Source of the DNA: Bacteroidia bacterium
GTDB taxonomy: Bacteria > Bacteroidota > Ignavibacteria > SZUA-365
NCBI GenBank assembly: GCA_027493955.1
Contig: JAOSJT010000001.1
Location: forward strand, 1,537,131 to 1,601,130
DNA length: 64,000 bases
Reading direction: 5' to 3'
Below, in pieces: positions 1-9,018 of this stretch (position 1 is the stretch's first letter; every line of letters begins with the position of its first letter). A program made the translations under genes and the position numbers. Below the pieces are notes generated by a model. It searched no databases. It was not told the DNA's origin and worked only from the letters and a program-made list of their open reading frames with translations.

Positions 1-677
1 GACCGAATGATCTCGGAGGCGATCCCAATCTCGAACTGACACAGGTCGGGCAGGAGTTTCCGATTTCCATCACCATCCCGGGATCACCCGGTTCGATTAT
101 CAGCGAGCTCAAAGACAGCATTGTCATCACCGCGAACAACGGCGGCATCGTGTCGCTTCGTGGAATTTTCTCCTTCGACAGCACCTGGGTGCGGGGCTTG
201 GAAGCGGAACTCGGCATATCGGCGCTGCCGATGGACGCCAAGCGTGCGGTGCTGACGCATTTCGTCGAGCTGTTCGGCGCCGTGCTGGATACGGCGGACA
301 AGAACAACATGAATGCCCGTGTGGACGCGAAGCTCAAGGTGACGTCCGAAGGCATGCAGGAATTCGTCAGCAGCGGCGGCGACCTTTCAAAACCGTTTAC
401 CATCGTCAAGTACAACGCCAACGTCGGTGATACGTGGAATTTCACCAACAGCAAGGGAGAGAACATCACCCGCACCGTTTCATACAAATCCACCACGGAT
501 GATTTCCCCGTCGGATTCTGGAATATCAAGGTCATCAAGGTCGACGAAACGCGCGAAAGTCCCGTGTTCGAAAAAATCACCTGGGTGACGAATCACAAAT
601 TCGGACTGGTGGGTGTGCTCCTGAAAACCAAGACCGGAAAGGATGTCAACATGACGGTATTTCCCCCGACGATGTGA
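1..677 (+). CDS. Hypothetical protein, 5' end outside window
   Basis: The reading frame is open from the first bases of the window to a TGA at 675-677, so this is the C-terminal 225 or so residues of a longer protein. A GTG at 150 could be mistaken for a start, but the frame continues upstream without a stop and no ribosome-binding site precedes the GTG. The visible part is rich in beta-prone and charged residues (motifs such as TWNFTNSKG and GFWNIKVIKV) and has no hydrophobic segment. It has no T9SS sorting domain and ends in FPPTM. I do not recognise the family. Its neighbours are on the opposite strand, so nothing about its job follows from context. Confidence 0.75.
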   Translation, partial: PNDLGGDPNLELTQVGQEFPISITIPGSPGSIISELKDSIVITANNGGIVSLRGIFSFDSTWVRGLEAELGISALPMDAKRAVLTHFVELFGAVLDTADKNNMNARVDAKLKVTSEGMQEFVSSGGDLSKPFTIVKYNANVGDTWNFTNSKGENITRTVSYKSTTDDFPVGFWNIKVIKVDETRESPVFEKITWVTNHKFGLVGVLLKTKTGKDVNMTVFPPTM

Positions 678-822
678 CGCAGATCGGCGAGCTGTGTGCT
701 AGGTGTTCCCCGGTACGCACTGTCGCCTTCGGGATAATGTCGGGCATCACTCCCCGACCCTTACAGCAGCGGCGCGGGAAATACATCCCGCGCCGTTTTC
801 ATGAGTAGTGATATCCGACATC

Positions 823-1707
823 TCACTGCGTATCGATAGAATCGTCCGGCGGGAAACCCGCCACGCAAAGCCAACTGTCGTCCGGCTGACGTAGGTAGAG
901 CTGACCATCGCCATAGCCGATGCCGCTGCCGTAAAGGCACGCGCAGCGAGGGCACATATCGGCAAAGGTGATGCTGTCGCGCAGACGTCCGTCGACGAGC
1001 AGCTCTCCTCTATTGAAATCGCATGCGCAGATATCGCAGCGCTCCGGAGCCGCGTAACGCTCGATGTTCAGCTTGCGTCCTTTCGCTTCATCTATCAGCC
1101 TGCGGAGGTGCTCCTCCGCGGTTGCGGGAAGGTGTGAAGTGCGGGCTCTCCTGGGCTGTCGCTCAGGCATAACATAGTCGTCTTCTCCGTTACCGAAGGT
1201 GATATCCACCGTGAAGCCGGATGCACAGTCGAGGGCTTCCACCGCAGCATGGAAAGGAGCAAAACCGGCGGTACCGAGCTCTTTCAGATGATCATCCTCG
1301 AGTTCCGGAACTTCGTCTGCGTATGCGTACCACGTCATCGCATTGCAGAAATTCGTCTCTCCTGTTTCGGGACGTGCGTCGTACCCATAGAACAGATGCA
1401 GCCATGTCGGATCAAACAATACGAGAGTGGTAAACCACAGCCCGCTCACGCCGCCATCCGCGAACGGCCACGATATTCCTATCAAACCGTCAGGTGCGGG
1501 AGCTGCGCCGTCGGTCCACGGCAACTGGCTGCATGCCTCGAGCGCGGTATCCAGCCAGCAGAGCTCGTCGGCAGAGTATCCCGACCGCGAGGTGATTTTC
1601 GTGAGCAGGAGTACAAGTGCATCGATCATCGTCCTGTTGTTGACGTGACGCAGTAGGGCGCTGTTTCCCTCCGCGAGTGATCCGCCCATATTTCCGTTCT
1701 GACTCAT
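823..1707 (-). CDS. Hypothetical protein with C-terminal zinc-ribbon-like domain
   Basis: A 294-residue protein. The start at 1707 is chosen because AAGGAG lies just upstream of this ATG; an in-frame ATG at 1737 has no such site. The N-terminal two thirds contain no motif I recognise. The C-terminal 75 residues have a CDIC-x-C pair and a second MCPRCAC pair about 28 residues later, then a GSGIGYGDGQLY stretch and a short WLCVAGF tail. That spacing suggests one zinc-binding treble-clef or ribbon. Similar CxxC...MCPxC...GxGxGQLY tails occur in small plasmid and phage proteins, which is family knowledge from memory rather than a search. There is no signal peptide, so it is probably cytoplasmic. 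Role unknown. Confidence 0.8.
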   Translation of the reverse strand: MSQNGNMGGSLAEGNSALLRHVNNRTMIDALVLLLTKITSRSGYSADELCWLDTALEACSQLPWTDGAAPAPDGLIGISWPFADGGVSGLWFTTLVLFDPTWLHLFYGYDARPETGETNFCNAMTWYAYADEVPELEDDHLKELGTAGFAPFHAAVEALDCASGFTVDITFGNGEDDYVMPERQPRRARTSHLPATAEEHLRRLIDEAKGRKLNIERYAAPERCDICACDFNRGELLVDGRLRDSITFADMCPRCACLYGSGIGYGDGQLYLRQPDDSWLCVAGFPPDDSIDTQ

Positions 1708-1767
1708 GCTGCTCTCCTTGTACTGGTGGATGTGCACAGTTTTCTGACAATTGGATTCAAACCGGGT

Positions 1768-2304
1768 TCACTGCTCCGCAGGATCGTTTACGTAGGCTTC
1801 CTCGGCCTGTATCGCTTCGAGCAACTCGGCCGCCATATCCGTATCAAGTGGGCTGAGAAAGCCCAGCGATTCCCAGGCCAAGTCGAGCTGTCCCGTCATG
1901 AGCTGGCATAACCCGAGACTGAACCACCCTCTAGCCCATAGCGGTTCGAGTTCCGTAACACGCCGGAGACAGTCGCGACCGGTCGGGAAGCGGCCGCAAT
2001 TCATATGTGCAATCCCGAGATTGTACCAGGCAACGTAGGCCCTGGGATTTCTGGCCGTGACGCTCTCAAGCACTATCCTTGCGCGCTCGTAGCGGTCGAG
2101 CTGCAGGAGCGCGTAGGCTAGTTTGTGAAGTTCACCGTCGGAGAGGCTTTCGTCCACAGCGGCCCGGTCGAACGCCTCGATTGCCTGCTCCCACTGCGCT
2201 CGGTCGTAAAAATCGCCAGCCATCGCGAGATCTGGATTGGTCGTCTGCGCCCGCAGCATACCTGCGCAGGAGAGCAGCATGAGTGCGGCGATGATGTGTT
2301 TCAT
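1768..2304 (-). CDS. Exported TPR-repeat protein
   Basis: A 178-residue protein with an N-terminal signal peptide (hydrophobic ALMLLSCAGML then an A-x-A-like site near residue 20). About three tetratricopeptide repeats follow; the clearest reads AYVAWYNLGIAHMNCGRF, then ARGWFSLGLCQLMTGQLD. GGAGGT lies directly upstream of the ATG. TPR repeats form helical hairpins that bind other proteins, so a periplasmic or outer-membrane-associated scaffold role is plausible. No enzymatic residues are visible. It lies 60 bp downstream of the start of the zinc-ribbon gene on the same strand, so the two may be co-transcribed, this gene first. Confidence 0.85.
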   Translation of the reverse strand: MKHIIAALMLLSCAGMLRAQTTNPDLAMAGDFYDRAQWEQAIEAFDRAAVDESLSDGELHKLAYALLQLDRYERARIVLESVTARNPRAYVAWYNLGIAHMNCGRFPTGRDCLRRVTELEPLWARGWFSLGLCQLMTGQLDLAWESLGFLSPLDTDMAAELLEAIQAEEAYVNDPAEQ

Positions 2305-3061
2305 ATGACCTCCGGTGTTTGATGGAAGGGACGAGCTTCGTAGCGCAGGGTGTGAGAGTCGGCCTCCTTGTTTCGATATGTTGTGTGTGTCCTATCACAT
2401 AGCAAGTTCCGCGCCAAATTTTCCGATGAATGTTTTCAGGGCTTTCGGATAGCTGTATCTGATGAAATCGTGTAGAACGTTCACACAGATGTGATCGATT
2501 TTCCCGGTATGGCTGATCCCCAACCACGGCTTGCACGGGAGCACTCCGCGAGATTCCGACCTAAGTGGCGAGCAAGCAGCACCGTCTGCGTGTTTACAGC
2601 GAGCACTTGCTTTTCGTCGGCTGCACTGTGCACACGGCAATCTGCTGCCGCATCTCATTGTCCGGCCTCATCTGCAGCAGGTGATATACCGATCGGCGAA
2701 CATGAGGGCATACGGAAATGGATACACACACTTCATCTGGTTAGGGAAATTTTTGGGAAGTCGATACAGCATGCCCTCAACAACACCTACGACAGGATCG
2801 TCAACATCATCAAGGACAAGGGCGGATTCTTTCGAAGCGGCGATCCGTGGAGTTGGGAAGCGGGTTCGAGCATCGGTATCCGTACGCGGCATTCGCTCAG
2901 CCAAATATATCCTGAGACCGCGGCTTTCGCTCCGTCGAATGTCGACGACGTTGCTCCCTGAATCCCGAGGCCTGCGCGGCGATGGCGGAGGATGCAACCA
3001 TGGCACAACAGCCAGGCTTTCAGACTGCGCGTGCGAACTGCGCATATTCGCTCCCTGGATT
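2305..3061. other. 757-base gap without a supportable gene
   Basis: Overlapping open frames exist on both strands here, but none has a convincing ribosome-binding site, signal sequence or recognisable motif. The longest plus-strand frame runs on through the antisense of the next real gene. A few short stretches on either strand read like protein, for example a minus-strand segment around 2400-2530, so a decayed gene cannot be excluded. Confidence 0.4.
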
Positions 3062-3682
3062 TCAGAATGTTCCCATGATGATTGTCAGCTCATAGCCGGT
3101 AGACCTGAAGCGTCCCGCTGTGGCTCTGTGAATCTCGATTCCGATGTGAAAATTGTTGAGTACCCGGACGGCGATTCCGCTATGCAACGCCGCACCCAGT
3201 GTGCGATAGTTGTCAACATTGTAGTAATCCTCTCGCACGTTATGATACACATGACGGAACGCAAAGACGGTGCCCACCACGTCGATTTCCTGTCGCACCC
3301 TGGTATACTGGAAGTCACCCAGCTCGGTACCTGTTACGAGGCAGGGACCGGCGGCGACGTACACAGATACAAATCCGTACGCGAAATGCGCTCCGCCCAT
3401 CAGCGCGTACTCCTGCTGCTTTTCCCACTCAAGAGATTTATTGTACGGCACATCCGGATCCTCCCACTGAAATCTCCCCGTGGCGAGCACGAGCAGATGC
3501 CCATAGGCGTAGCGGCCCGACAGAGCGACACCCTCTCCCCGCCCGCCGGTGATGAACGCAATGCCGCTCGCCCCACGATGCAGCCCCCAGTTTTCGGACT
3601 CCACTGTATCCTGAGCTCCGGCCGGCGCGGTAATGAACAAGCACGCACAGACGAGCAACAGGCAGGTTAATTTCTCAGTCAT
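3062..3682 (-). CDS. Exported protein, probably outer-membrane beta-barrel-like
   Basis: A 206-residue protein. The start at 3682 is preceded by GGAGG five bases away; an upstream in-frame ATG at 3736 lacks this. The N-terminus is a signal peptide (LTCLLLVCACLFITAPAGAQ, cleavage after AQ likely). The mature part alternates aromatic and small residues with many glycine turns, for example GGAHFAYGFVSVYVAAG and GIAVRVLNNFHIGIEI, as in small outer-membrane barrels. It ends with the aromatic residue F, which is typical of barrels. No specific family recognised. It stands alone on the minus strand. Confidence 0.8.
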   Translation of the reverse strand: MTEKLTCLLLVCACLFITAPAGAQDTVESENWGLHRGASGIAFITGGRGEGVALSGRYAYGHLLVLATGRFQWEDPDVPYNKSLEWEKQQEYALMGGAHFAYGFVSVYVAAGPCLVTGTELGDFQYTRVRQEIDVVGTVFAFRHVYHNVREDYYNVDNYRTLGAALHSGIAVRVLNNFHIGIEIHRATAGRFRSTGYELTIIMGTF

Positions 3683-3912
3683 GACGTCCTCCATCGTTTG
3701 CAAGTGATAGGTTCTCTCAACTGAACATACAAGCACACAGAAGTTCAGCTGTCACAAAGAAATCACGAAAGTGTCAAAGAGTTGGTCAATCCTTTCGTCT
3801 CACAGCTCAACGACAGTGTGGAGGCAGTTGACAATTCGATGACAACTTTGAGAGGAAAGATGCTTTCCTTACTTGAGTAGTATGTATGATCGATATTCTG
3901 GTGAGGAATGCC

Positions 3913-4446
3913 ATGAAATCATCGTCTCGAACACTGTGCTCTATTCTGCTGTTCACTATTATCTGTCAGGCCTGTGCACCCACCAGGCGGGTTCTGCAGC
4001 CTCCGGCACAGAACATCATCACAAGCATGCGCTATCTCATTGTAAAAAATGCGCTGTACGAGCGCATTTCATTGCAAAACGACACGCTCGTCTGTCGCGC
4101 GATGAAAAGACCGCCGTTGTCGGGGAGCGGACCTCACGTTCACATCCCCGCATCCGAGGCTAAGTCCCTCGGCTTCGACAACACGAATATGGCACATCTC
4201 GTACTGAATGATTCGACGGTGCTGCCAGGACGAGGCGACACGCTGCTTGTCCCCGTATCGGCGGTTACGAATATTTTGGCACGAGAGTACGATTCCGAGG
4301 CAGCCACAGCGATGGCGGTGGGCAGTACGGTCGCTATCGGCGCGGGAGTCCTGGTCACGGTATTGGTTGTTGCGACGGTTGTTGGCCTCGTCGCTTTTTT
4401 CAAGGTTCTCGGGATCATCGGCTCTATGGGAAAGACCGGGTTATGA
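3913..4446 (+). CDS. Putative lipoprotein with C-terminal membrane segment
   Basis: A 177-residue protein. ATG 3913 is chosen because GAGG precedes it; an in-frame ATG at 3886 has none. The N-terminus has a hydrophobic stretch (LCSILLFTIICQAC) ending in a cysteine at a weak lipobox, so lipid attachment is likely but not certain. A hydrophobic segment of about 35 residues near the C-terminus (VAIGAGVLVTVLVVATVVGL onward) can span the membrane. The middle contains a short beta-rich stretch but no catalytic motif. Similar small proteins with one glycine- and valine-rich membrane segment are common in this phylum and uncharacterised. Confidence 0.75.
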   Translation: MKSSSRTLCSILLFTIICQACAPTRRVLQPPAQNIITSMRYLIVKNALYERISLQNDTLVCRAMKRPPLSGSGPHVHIPASEAKSLGFDNTNMAHLVLNDSTVLPGRGDTLLVPVSAVTNILAREYDSEAATAMAVGSTVAIGAGVLVTVLVVATVVGLVAFFKVLGIIGSMGKTGL

Positions 4447-4544
4447 CCCTGTACCGGATCGAAGACGATGCAGAGTGGCTTTTATCCTAATGGCGCCATC
4501 GCGCACGGACTGCATCGCGATACCCCTCGGAACTCAGCAAGGCC

Positions 4545-5660
4545 TCAGCGTACCGCTTCGTATCCTCCCGCCACACCTTTCTTCGAAAACACAATCTGCC
4601 ACACCTGACTGCGGCGCGCACGGAAGGAACCTGGCGTACTGAGCAACAGGTACTTCCACATGCGGTAGAAGCGCTTGTCGTAATGCGGCGCAATGACGTC
4701 TTTCCAGTTGCGATCGAAATTCGCGAACCAGGCTTCGAGCGTCGGTGCGTAATGCACACCGATGTTCTGCCAGTCCTCCAGCACGAACAACCCCTTCGCG
4801 GCTCGCGCAATCTGCTCGGCGACTGGCAGACGGGCGCCCGGGAAGATGTAGCGCTCCGTCCATGGATCCGTGCTTTCGCGCTCCCTGTTCACGCCAAGAG
4901 TGTGTAACACAAAGAGACCCTCATCATTCAGACACTTCTCCGCGATTTCCATGTATTCTCGATAATTCGGCGGGCCGACGTGTTCGAACATTCCAATTGA
5001 CACGATATGGTCGAAGCGCTCATCGAGATCACGGTAGTCTTGCATTCGGAGTTCTATCGGTAACCCCTCGCACAGCTCTTTGCCCAAAGCTATCTGCTCG
5101 GAAGCAAGTGTGATTCCGGTTCCGCGGGCTCCGTAGCGTTCGGCGGCGAACTTCAGGAAGCTCCCCCAGCCGCAGCCGATGTCCAGCACATGATCGCCAT
5201 CCTTCAGGCCGAGCTTGCGGCAGACGAGGTCAAGCTTCGCCTCCTGCGCATCATCGAGGTTGTCTGCGTTCTTCCAGTACGCACAGGAATACACCATCCG
5301 CTTGTCCAACATGTTACGGAACAGCAAATTCCCCCGGTTATAATGCGAGGCCACGTCCCGTGACGCACCCGAGCGGCTCTGGATGTTCATCAGCTTGGCC
5401 TGGAGCACAGGGATGAGTAGTTTCATTGGTCGTACGACATGCTCAAGATCGGCCAGCAGCAGTTTGCGGACCATTTCTCCGAGATCTTCGCAATCCCACC
5501 AGCCATCGACATATGATTCGCCGAGTCCCAACACACCGTCGCTCAGCAACCGCTGATACAGCTTTCGGTTGTGCACCGTAAGATCCCACGCCCGGGAGCC
5601 GTTGATTTGCACATCAGCATGCGCCAGTAAATCAGCGAGAAGGTTCTCCGCCTTGTCCAT
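4545..5660 (-). CDS. cfa: Cyclopropane-fatty-acyl-phospholipid synthase
   Basis: A 371-residue SAM-dependent methyltransferase that adds a methylene bridge across double bonds of unsaturated acyl chains in membrane phospholipids, working at the inner membrane surface. The N-terminal 110 residues match the lipid-binding part (GLGESYVDGWWDCEDL). The region from about 115 carries the family signature ASHYNRGNLLFRNMLD and YSCAYWKNADNLDDAQEAKL. The SAM-binding loop VLDIGCGWGSF is near residue 160, and VSIGMFEHVG follows near 220. Length fits the family (about 380). GGAGG sits 4 bases before the ATG. Such genes are often induced under acid or stationary-phase stress; no regulator is adjacent here. 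Confidence 0.95.
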   Translation of the reverse strand: MDKAENLLADLLAHADVQINGSRAWDLTVHNRKLYQRLLSDGVLGLGESYVDGWWDCEDLGEMVRKLLLADLEHVVRPMKLLIPVLQAKLMNIQSRSGASRDVASHYNRGNLLFRNMLDKRMVYSCAYWKNADNLDDAQEAKLDLVCRKLGLKDGDHVLDIGCGWGSFLKFAAERYGARGTGITLASEQIALGKELCEGLPIELRMQDYRDLDERFDHIVSIGMFEHVGPPNYREYMEIAEKCLNDEGLFVLHTLGVNRERESTDPWTERYIFPGARLPVAEQIARAAKGLFVLEDWQNIGVHYAPTLEAWFANFDRNWKDVIAPHYDKRFYRMWKYLLLSTPGSFRARRSQVWQIVFSKKGVAGGYEAVR

Positions 5661-6428
5661 AGTACCTCCGGAAGTACGAGTTGGAGCGGATCACGTTATC
5701 AGCCGCAGTCCCGTGGGCGAATTCGCCGACGATGACCACAGTACAGCACCACACATCGAGGTGTATGGCGGATCCAGCTGGTCCGTCTGATGAAAAATAT
5801 GTGTGCTGAATATTACACCAGGGGGTTTTCGAAATCAAGACCCGGCCGTGTGGTTTCAGGTTCACCTTCGAGCATAGATTCTTTTGTGAACACCACCTTC
5901 TCAAATAGATGAGGGTCACGTGAATCGAGCGCTTACGAGCGTATCATCACCATGACCCGACGACGGACGAACGCCCTGAATTCGCGGACAGTGCGACGGT
6001 AGGGTAACCCAATAATCGGATACTTGCGGCTGTATATCTCTGGGTGCAAATAGAAACGGTATCCCCGGGACAGGCAAGGCTGCGACGAAGGATCGCATCC
6101 TCGCACCCTCTCACAGCATACCACCAAAACGATGAAAACCGTCCAATATGCTTGAGGTGGGTCCCTTGGAAATCACTGCACAGGAAAACCGAAGTATAAA
6201 AATTGATGTAAGGCTCCCCTTAAGCCCATCTCACCGGAACACCCGGTCTTTTGTGCTACTCATAGCAATCCCGGACGCGGGCTGTTGTGGAGCGTACCTT
6301 ACCGTGCACAAGTAGCGTGCTGAACAAAGTAACGCAGCAAGCGGTTTTCATTGCCAGCTGTGCGCGAAAACGCGCTCATAAACCCTACATGAGCCTGCAT
6401 CATTACGCGGTCCGTAGCCCGGGCGCCA
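5661..6428. other. 768-base gap, no gene supported
   Basis: Short overlapping frames on both strands lack ribosome-binding sites and recognisable motifs. The left end should hold the promoter of the cfa gene and the right end the 3' end of the pilin-like operon transcript. I saw no strong terminator hairpin with a T-tract, no tRNA and no obvious repeat. Confidence 0.4.
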
Positions 6429-7553
6429 TCATTCGTAATAGGATACGATTTTCGGCCTTCCCGCCTCCACCTGCCAGACCTTCTTTGCGACAGCATTGTG
6501 TAACGGATTGTAGAAAATATCCGCCGTCCCGCCGAAGTCTATTTCCCCCTTCGCAATGATGGAACCAACAATCGCTGTGGTACCGGTAATCTTGGCGCTG
6601 CCCCCGATCAGCAAGGTCGCATCAATCGAACTCGTGCCATTGATCTTCGCATCTCCGGCAACCAGAATACCAAGATTATTGCCGGAGGGATCGATGGCGG
6701 TCACGTTCGCACCACCATTGATCGTGAGATCGCCCGTGACGAGAAATACCCCATACCCGGTCATTTGACCATTCAGTTTCAGGTCCCCCCGTACATATAT
6801 GATCTCAGGATTATCCCGCGTACCGAGTGTCATGTTGCCATTGATCGTGGTGCTGGAATAGAACTTCCGGGTGGCGAGCGCTTCCCATTTACTGGGGTCT
6901 ATTTCCGGAATCGCCACCGGAGGGACCTTCGAGACAAGCGACCCACCGCTGAGCACATTGGGGAAAAAAATGCCTGTCGCACCACCGGCGGAAGGACAGT
7001 TCTCACTGTAACTTCCATACCCTTCCACCCTGGAGGACCCGCCGAATGTAAGGTCGTGATTTGTATGCACGTTCGCATTCAGCGTCGGATTGTTGTAATC
7101 CATAATTCTGACGTTGCCGGTAAGATCCATGCTCTGGTCGGAGAGAATACCATACCCGAGACCGGGCGGGCGAATGTAGGCGCTCGGAATTTCTACAACC
7201 GCCCGTATGGTGAATACCTCATCCAACACCGTACCGGTAGCCGTGACCAGACGCGCGTTGTTAAGATTGGCGTCCGGTCCTCCGGGGTACATAGCACGAG
7301 TGCGCTGCACGCTGACCGCGAGTGTGCCGCCTCCCATCGCGTCGGAAGTATACCCCTCGGACCACGTGGAGTCCTGTGCAAGTCGGCTGATCGCGTGCTC
7401 TATTCCGCTGCGTGCGAGATTGCGTGCCTGATTGATTTCGTAGTCCTGAACCGCCACGTTACTGGAATTGAGGTTACTGCGATTCAATTGGAGCGAGGCG
7501 AGGGAGGCAATTATTCCCATCGCGATCACCAGCACGACAAGCATTTTACCCAT
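6429..7553 (-). CDS. PilX-like exported protein with bactofilin-like C-terminus
   Basis: A 374-residue protein, last of a three-gene minus-strand operon. The N-terminus is one hydrophobic helix (MLVVLVIAMGIIASLASL) followed by a charged helix with NQARNLARSGIEHAISRL, the pattern of PilX-type accessory pilins, where the helix stays in the membrane until assembly. The C-terminal 140 residues are a regular series of short beta-strands (GNMTLG, GDLKLNG, GDLTINGG, GDAKINGTSS, GSAKITGTT, KGEIDFGG), as in polymer-forming cytoskeletal or bactofilin-like beta-helices. A minor pilin or surface-polymer role is inferred. A weak GGGAAG lies upstream of the ATG, and 67 bp separate it from the preceding gene. 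Confidence 0.8.
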   Translation of the reverse strand: MGKMLVVLVIAMGIIASLASLQLNRSNLNSSNVAVQDYEINQARNLARSGIEHAISRLAQDSTWSEGYTSDAMGGGTLAVSVQRTRAMYPGGPDANLNNARLVTATGTVLDEVFTIRAVVEIPSAYIRPPGLGYGILSDQSMDLTGNVRIMDYNNPTLNANVHTNHDLTFGGSSRVEGYGSYSENCPSAGGATGIFFPNVLSGGSLVSKVPPVAIPEIDPSKWEALATRKFYSSTTINGNMTLGTRDNPEIIYVRGDLKLNGQMTGYGVFLVTGDLTINGGANVTAIDPSGNNLGILVAGDAKINGTSSIDATLLIGGSAKITGTTAIVGSIIAKGEIDFGGTADIFYNPLHNAVAKKVWQVEAGRPKIVSYYE

Positions 7554-7620
7554 GATTTCTTCCCGTTCAGGAGTAGTACTGTGATGGTAAGGTGTTGAGG
7601 ACTGTCAGTTGCGGATACCG

Positions 7621-8526
7621 TTACAAACCGTGACAATCCTTGTATTTCTTACCGCTGCCGCAGGGGCAGGGATTGTTCTTGTTCGCGGGCGGCACGATAA
7701 CAGGATCGGGATCGTCCGCCGGAGGCGTGACAGTGCCGCCACTTCCCGGATCGGTCGTGCCGGGATCTGTGCCGCCCGGATCACCTGCACCGGGATCGGT
7801 ATTGCCCGGATCGCCTGTGCCGGGGTCGGTGTTGCCCGGATAACCCGTCCCGGTTTGGCTCGTTCCTGTGCCCGTCTCACTACCGGATTCAGCAATTTGC
7901 GGTGGTTCAACATTCAGGTTCCTCGGATAAATCGTTTTATGCCAGTACGCTCCTACCTGGCAATCCACCGCCGATGCGAGGAGTTGTGTCTGATCGAGAC
8001 TCGTTTGTATACCAGCGGTGCTCCCGGAATTCGCTCCCCCGGAAGTAGCGAAGTATTTGTCATAGAGCACATTGCTCGTCAGCATCGAGGCCTCGACAGC
8101 GCGAATACTTGCAGGGTCTGAGGTCACGGCACCATTCCGGTCGTAAGCCGTGAACAGTACCATGCTACCGCGTGTCGTCCATGATTTCGGTGCAGCGCCC
8201 GGTATCGCAATGCGCCGTGTCACAATCGGGCCCGTGCGGGTTCGGGTCATGATGTACGTAATTGTATCCACGACGCCGTTGTTGTCGTAATCCGATAGAA
8301 ACGAGATGGACTGATTGCTGATCGTAACGACCTTCCGCGGGTCCGTCACCCGGTATCCGAGATTCGTCAGTTCCCTCTCCATGGTTTGGCTCATTTCGGC
8401 GAGGGAAAGTTGCGACATTTCCTGCATGACAACATCACTCGTCGTATCCTGCATGGTGATGACCACCGTGGTCATCAGCGCAAGAACGATTCCGCCTATG
8501 ATAAATGATCCGAGAGTATCCAGCAT
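7621..8526 (-). CDS. Pilin-like membrane protein ending in a SEC-C zinc motif
   Basis: A 301-residue protein, middle gene of the operon. Residues 1-25 form a hydrophobic helix (FIIGGIVLALMTTVVITM) followed by a helix rich in Met, Ser and Glu, as in type II secretion or type IV pilus minor pilins. The central part (about 60-215) is a globular domain of unknown type. Residues 215-275 are a low-complexity linker of repeated (N/T/G)TDPG and GDPG units. The last 16 residues contain CPCGSGKKYKDCHG, the metal-binding SEC-C motif (C-x-C, then C-H) known from the SecA C-terminus. Finding that motif on an apparently secreted pilin-like protein is unusual. GAGG lies 7 bases before the ATG, and the gene starts 9 bases after its upstream neighbour ends. 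Confidence 0.85.
   Translation of the reverse strand: MLDTLGSFIIGGIVLALMTTVVITMQDTTSDVVMQEMSQLSLAEMSQTMERELTNLGYRVTDPRKVVTISNQSISFLSDYDNNGVVDTITYIMTRTRTGPIVTRRIAIPGAAPKSWTTRGSMVLFTAYDRNGAVTSDPASIRAVEASMLTSNVLYDKYFATSGGANSGSTAGIQTSLDQTQLLASAVDCQVGAYWHKTIYPRNLNVEPPQIAESGSETGTGTSQTGTGYPGNTDPGTGDPGNTDPGAGDPGGTDPGTTDPGSGGTVTPPADDPDPVIVPPANKNNPCPCGSGKKYKDCHGL
7740..7846 (-). repeat. Tandem repeat coding for a TDPG/GDPG linker
   Basis: Degenerate 12- to 18-base units based on CCCGGATC and CCGGGATCGG encode alternating NTDPG, GTGDPG and GGTDPG blocks in the preceding gene. Repeats of this kind change length easily, so the linker to the SEC-C motif may vary between strains. Confidence 0.8.
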
Positions 8527-8535
8527 TATCGTGCC

Positions 8536-9018
8536 TCAATGACTTTTGTAATGCACAAGAATTACGGGTTGCTCCATGAACTCTGATGTGATCGTAACGC
8601 GTAAGCGCTTCATTCTGGTACGAACGCTTGAAGTCTTATTCGGAGTTGCAGGATTGACGTAATCGACGGCCCCGAGAAGACGGAATGATCCCGCGCGCGG
8701 CGTCGAGCGGGTGGTGCTATAGCGATGATAATCGTCGAAGTCATTGAAGTTGGGATACGCTTCCCAGGAACCCCGCCCCAGGCTGCCCGGTGCGGTAAAC
8801 GTGGCGACTGTGGCTTTCTCATCGGTTGCCGTCGCGGCATCGAACGCTTTTCCCGCTGCTTCGTTCACCATGGACTGTCCCACCGCCGTTGCAGCCATAA
8901 TATATTCCGACTGTGACATCTGCTGTTCGCTGAACAACTGTGTCCGGTTGATATTGAGTACCAGCAGGGAGAGCAGGACCATCGCTCCCAAAACGAGCAT
9001 CATCTGTACACCGCCCAT
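8536..9018 (-). CDS. Minor pilin-like membrane protein
   Basis: A 160-residue protein, first gene of the operon that continues with the SEC-C pilin-like protein. It begins with a hydrophobic helix (MMLVLGAMVLLSLLVLNINR) followed by a polar helix rich in Gln, Ser and Ala, the layout of pseudopilins. The rest is a small domain without known motifs. No ribosome-binding site is evident before the ATG at 9018. The frame is open upstream to a stop near 9080 without another ATG or GTG start, so the N-terminus could be slightly longer from a rare start. Together the three genes look like accessory subunits of a type IV pilus-like or type II secretion-like fibre, but no motor or peptidase is encoded nearby. 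Confidence 0.75.
   Translation of the reverse strand: MGGVQMMLVLGAMVLLSLLVLNINRTQLFSEQQMSQSEYIMAATAVGQSMVNEAAGKAFDAATATDEKATVATFTAPGSLGRGSWEAYPNFNDFDDYHRYSTTRSTPRAGSFRLLGAVDYVNPATPNKTSSVRTRMKRLRVTITSEFMEQPVILVHYKSH

Noticed and set aside
2531-3670. A 379-codon plus-strand frame spanning an intergenic region and the antisense of the 3062-3682 gene
   Set aside because: No ribosome-binding site, low-complexity basic composition, and it overlaps a better-supported exported protein on the other strand.
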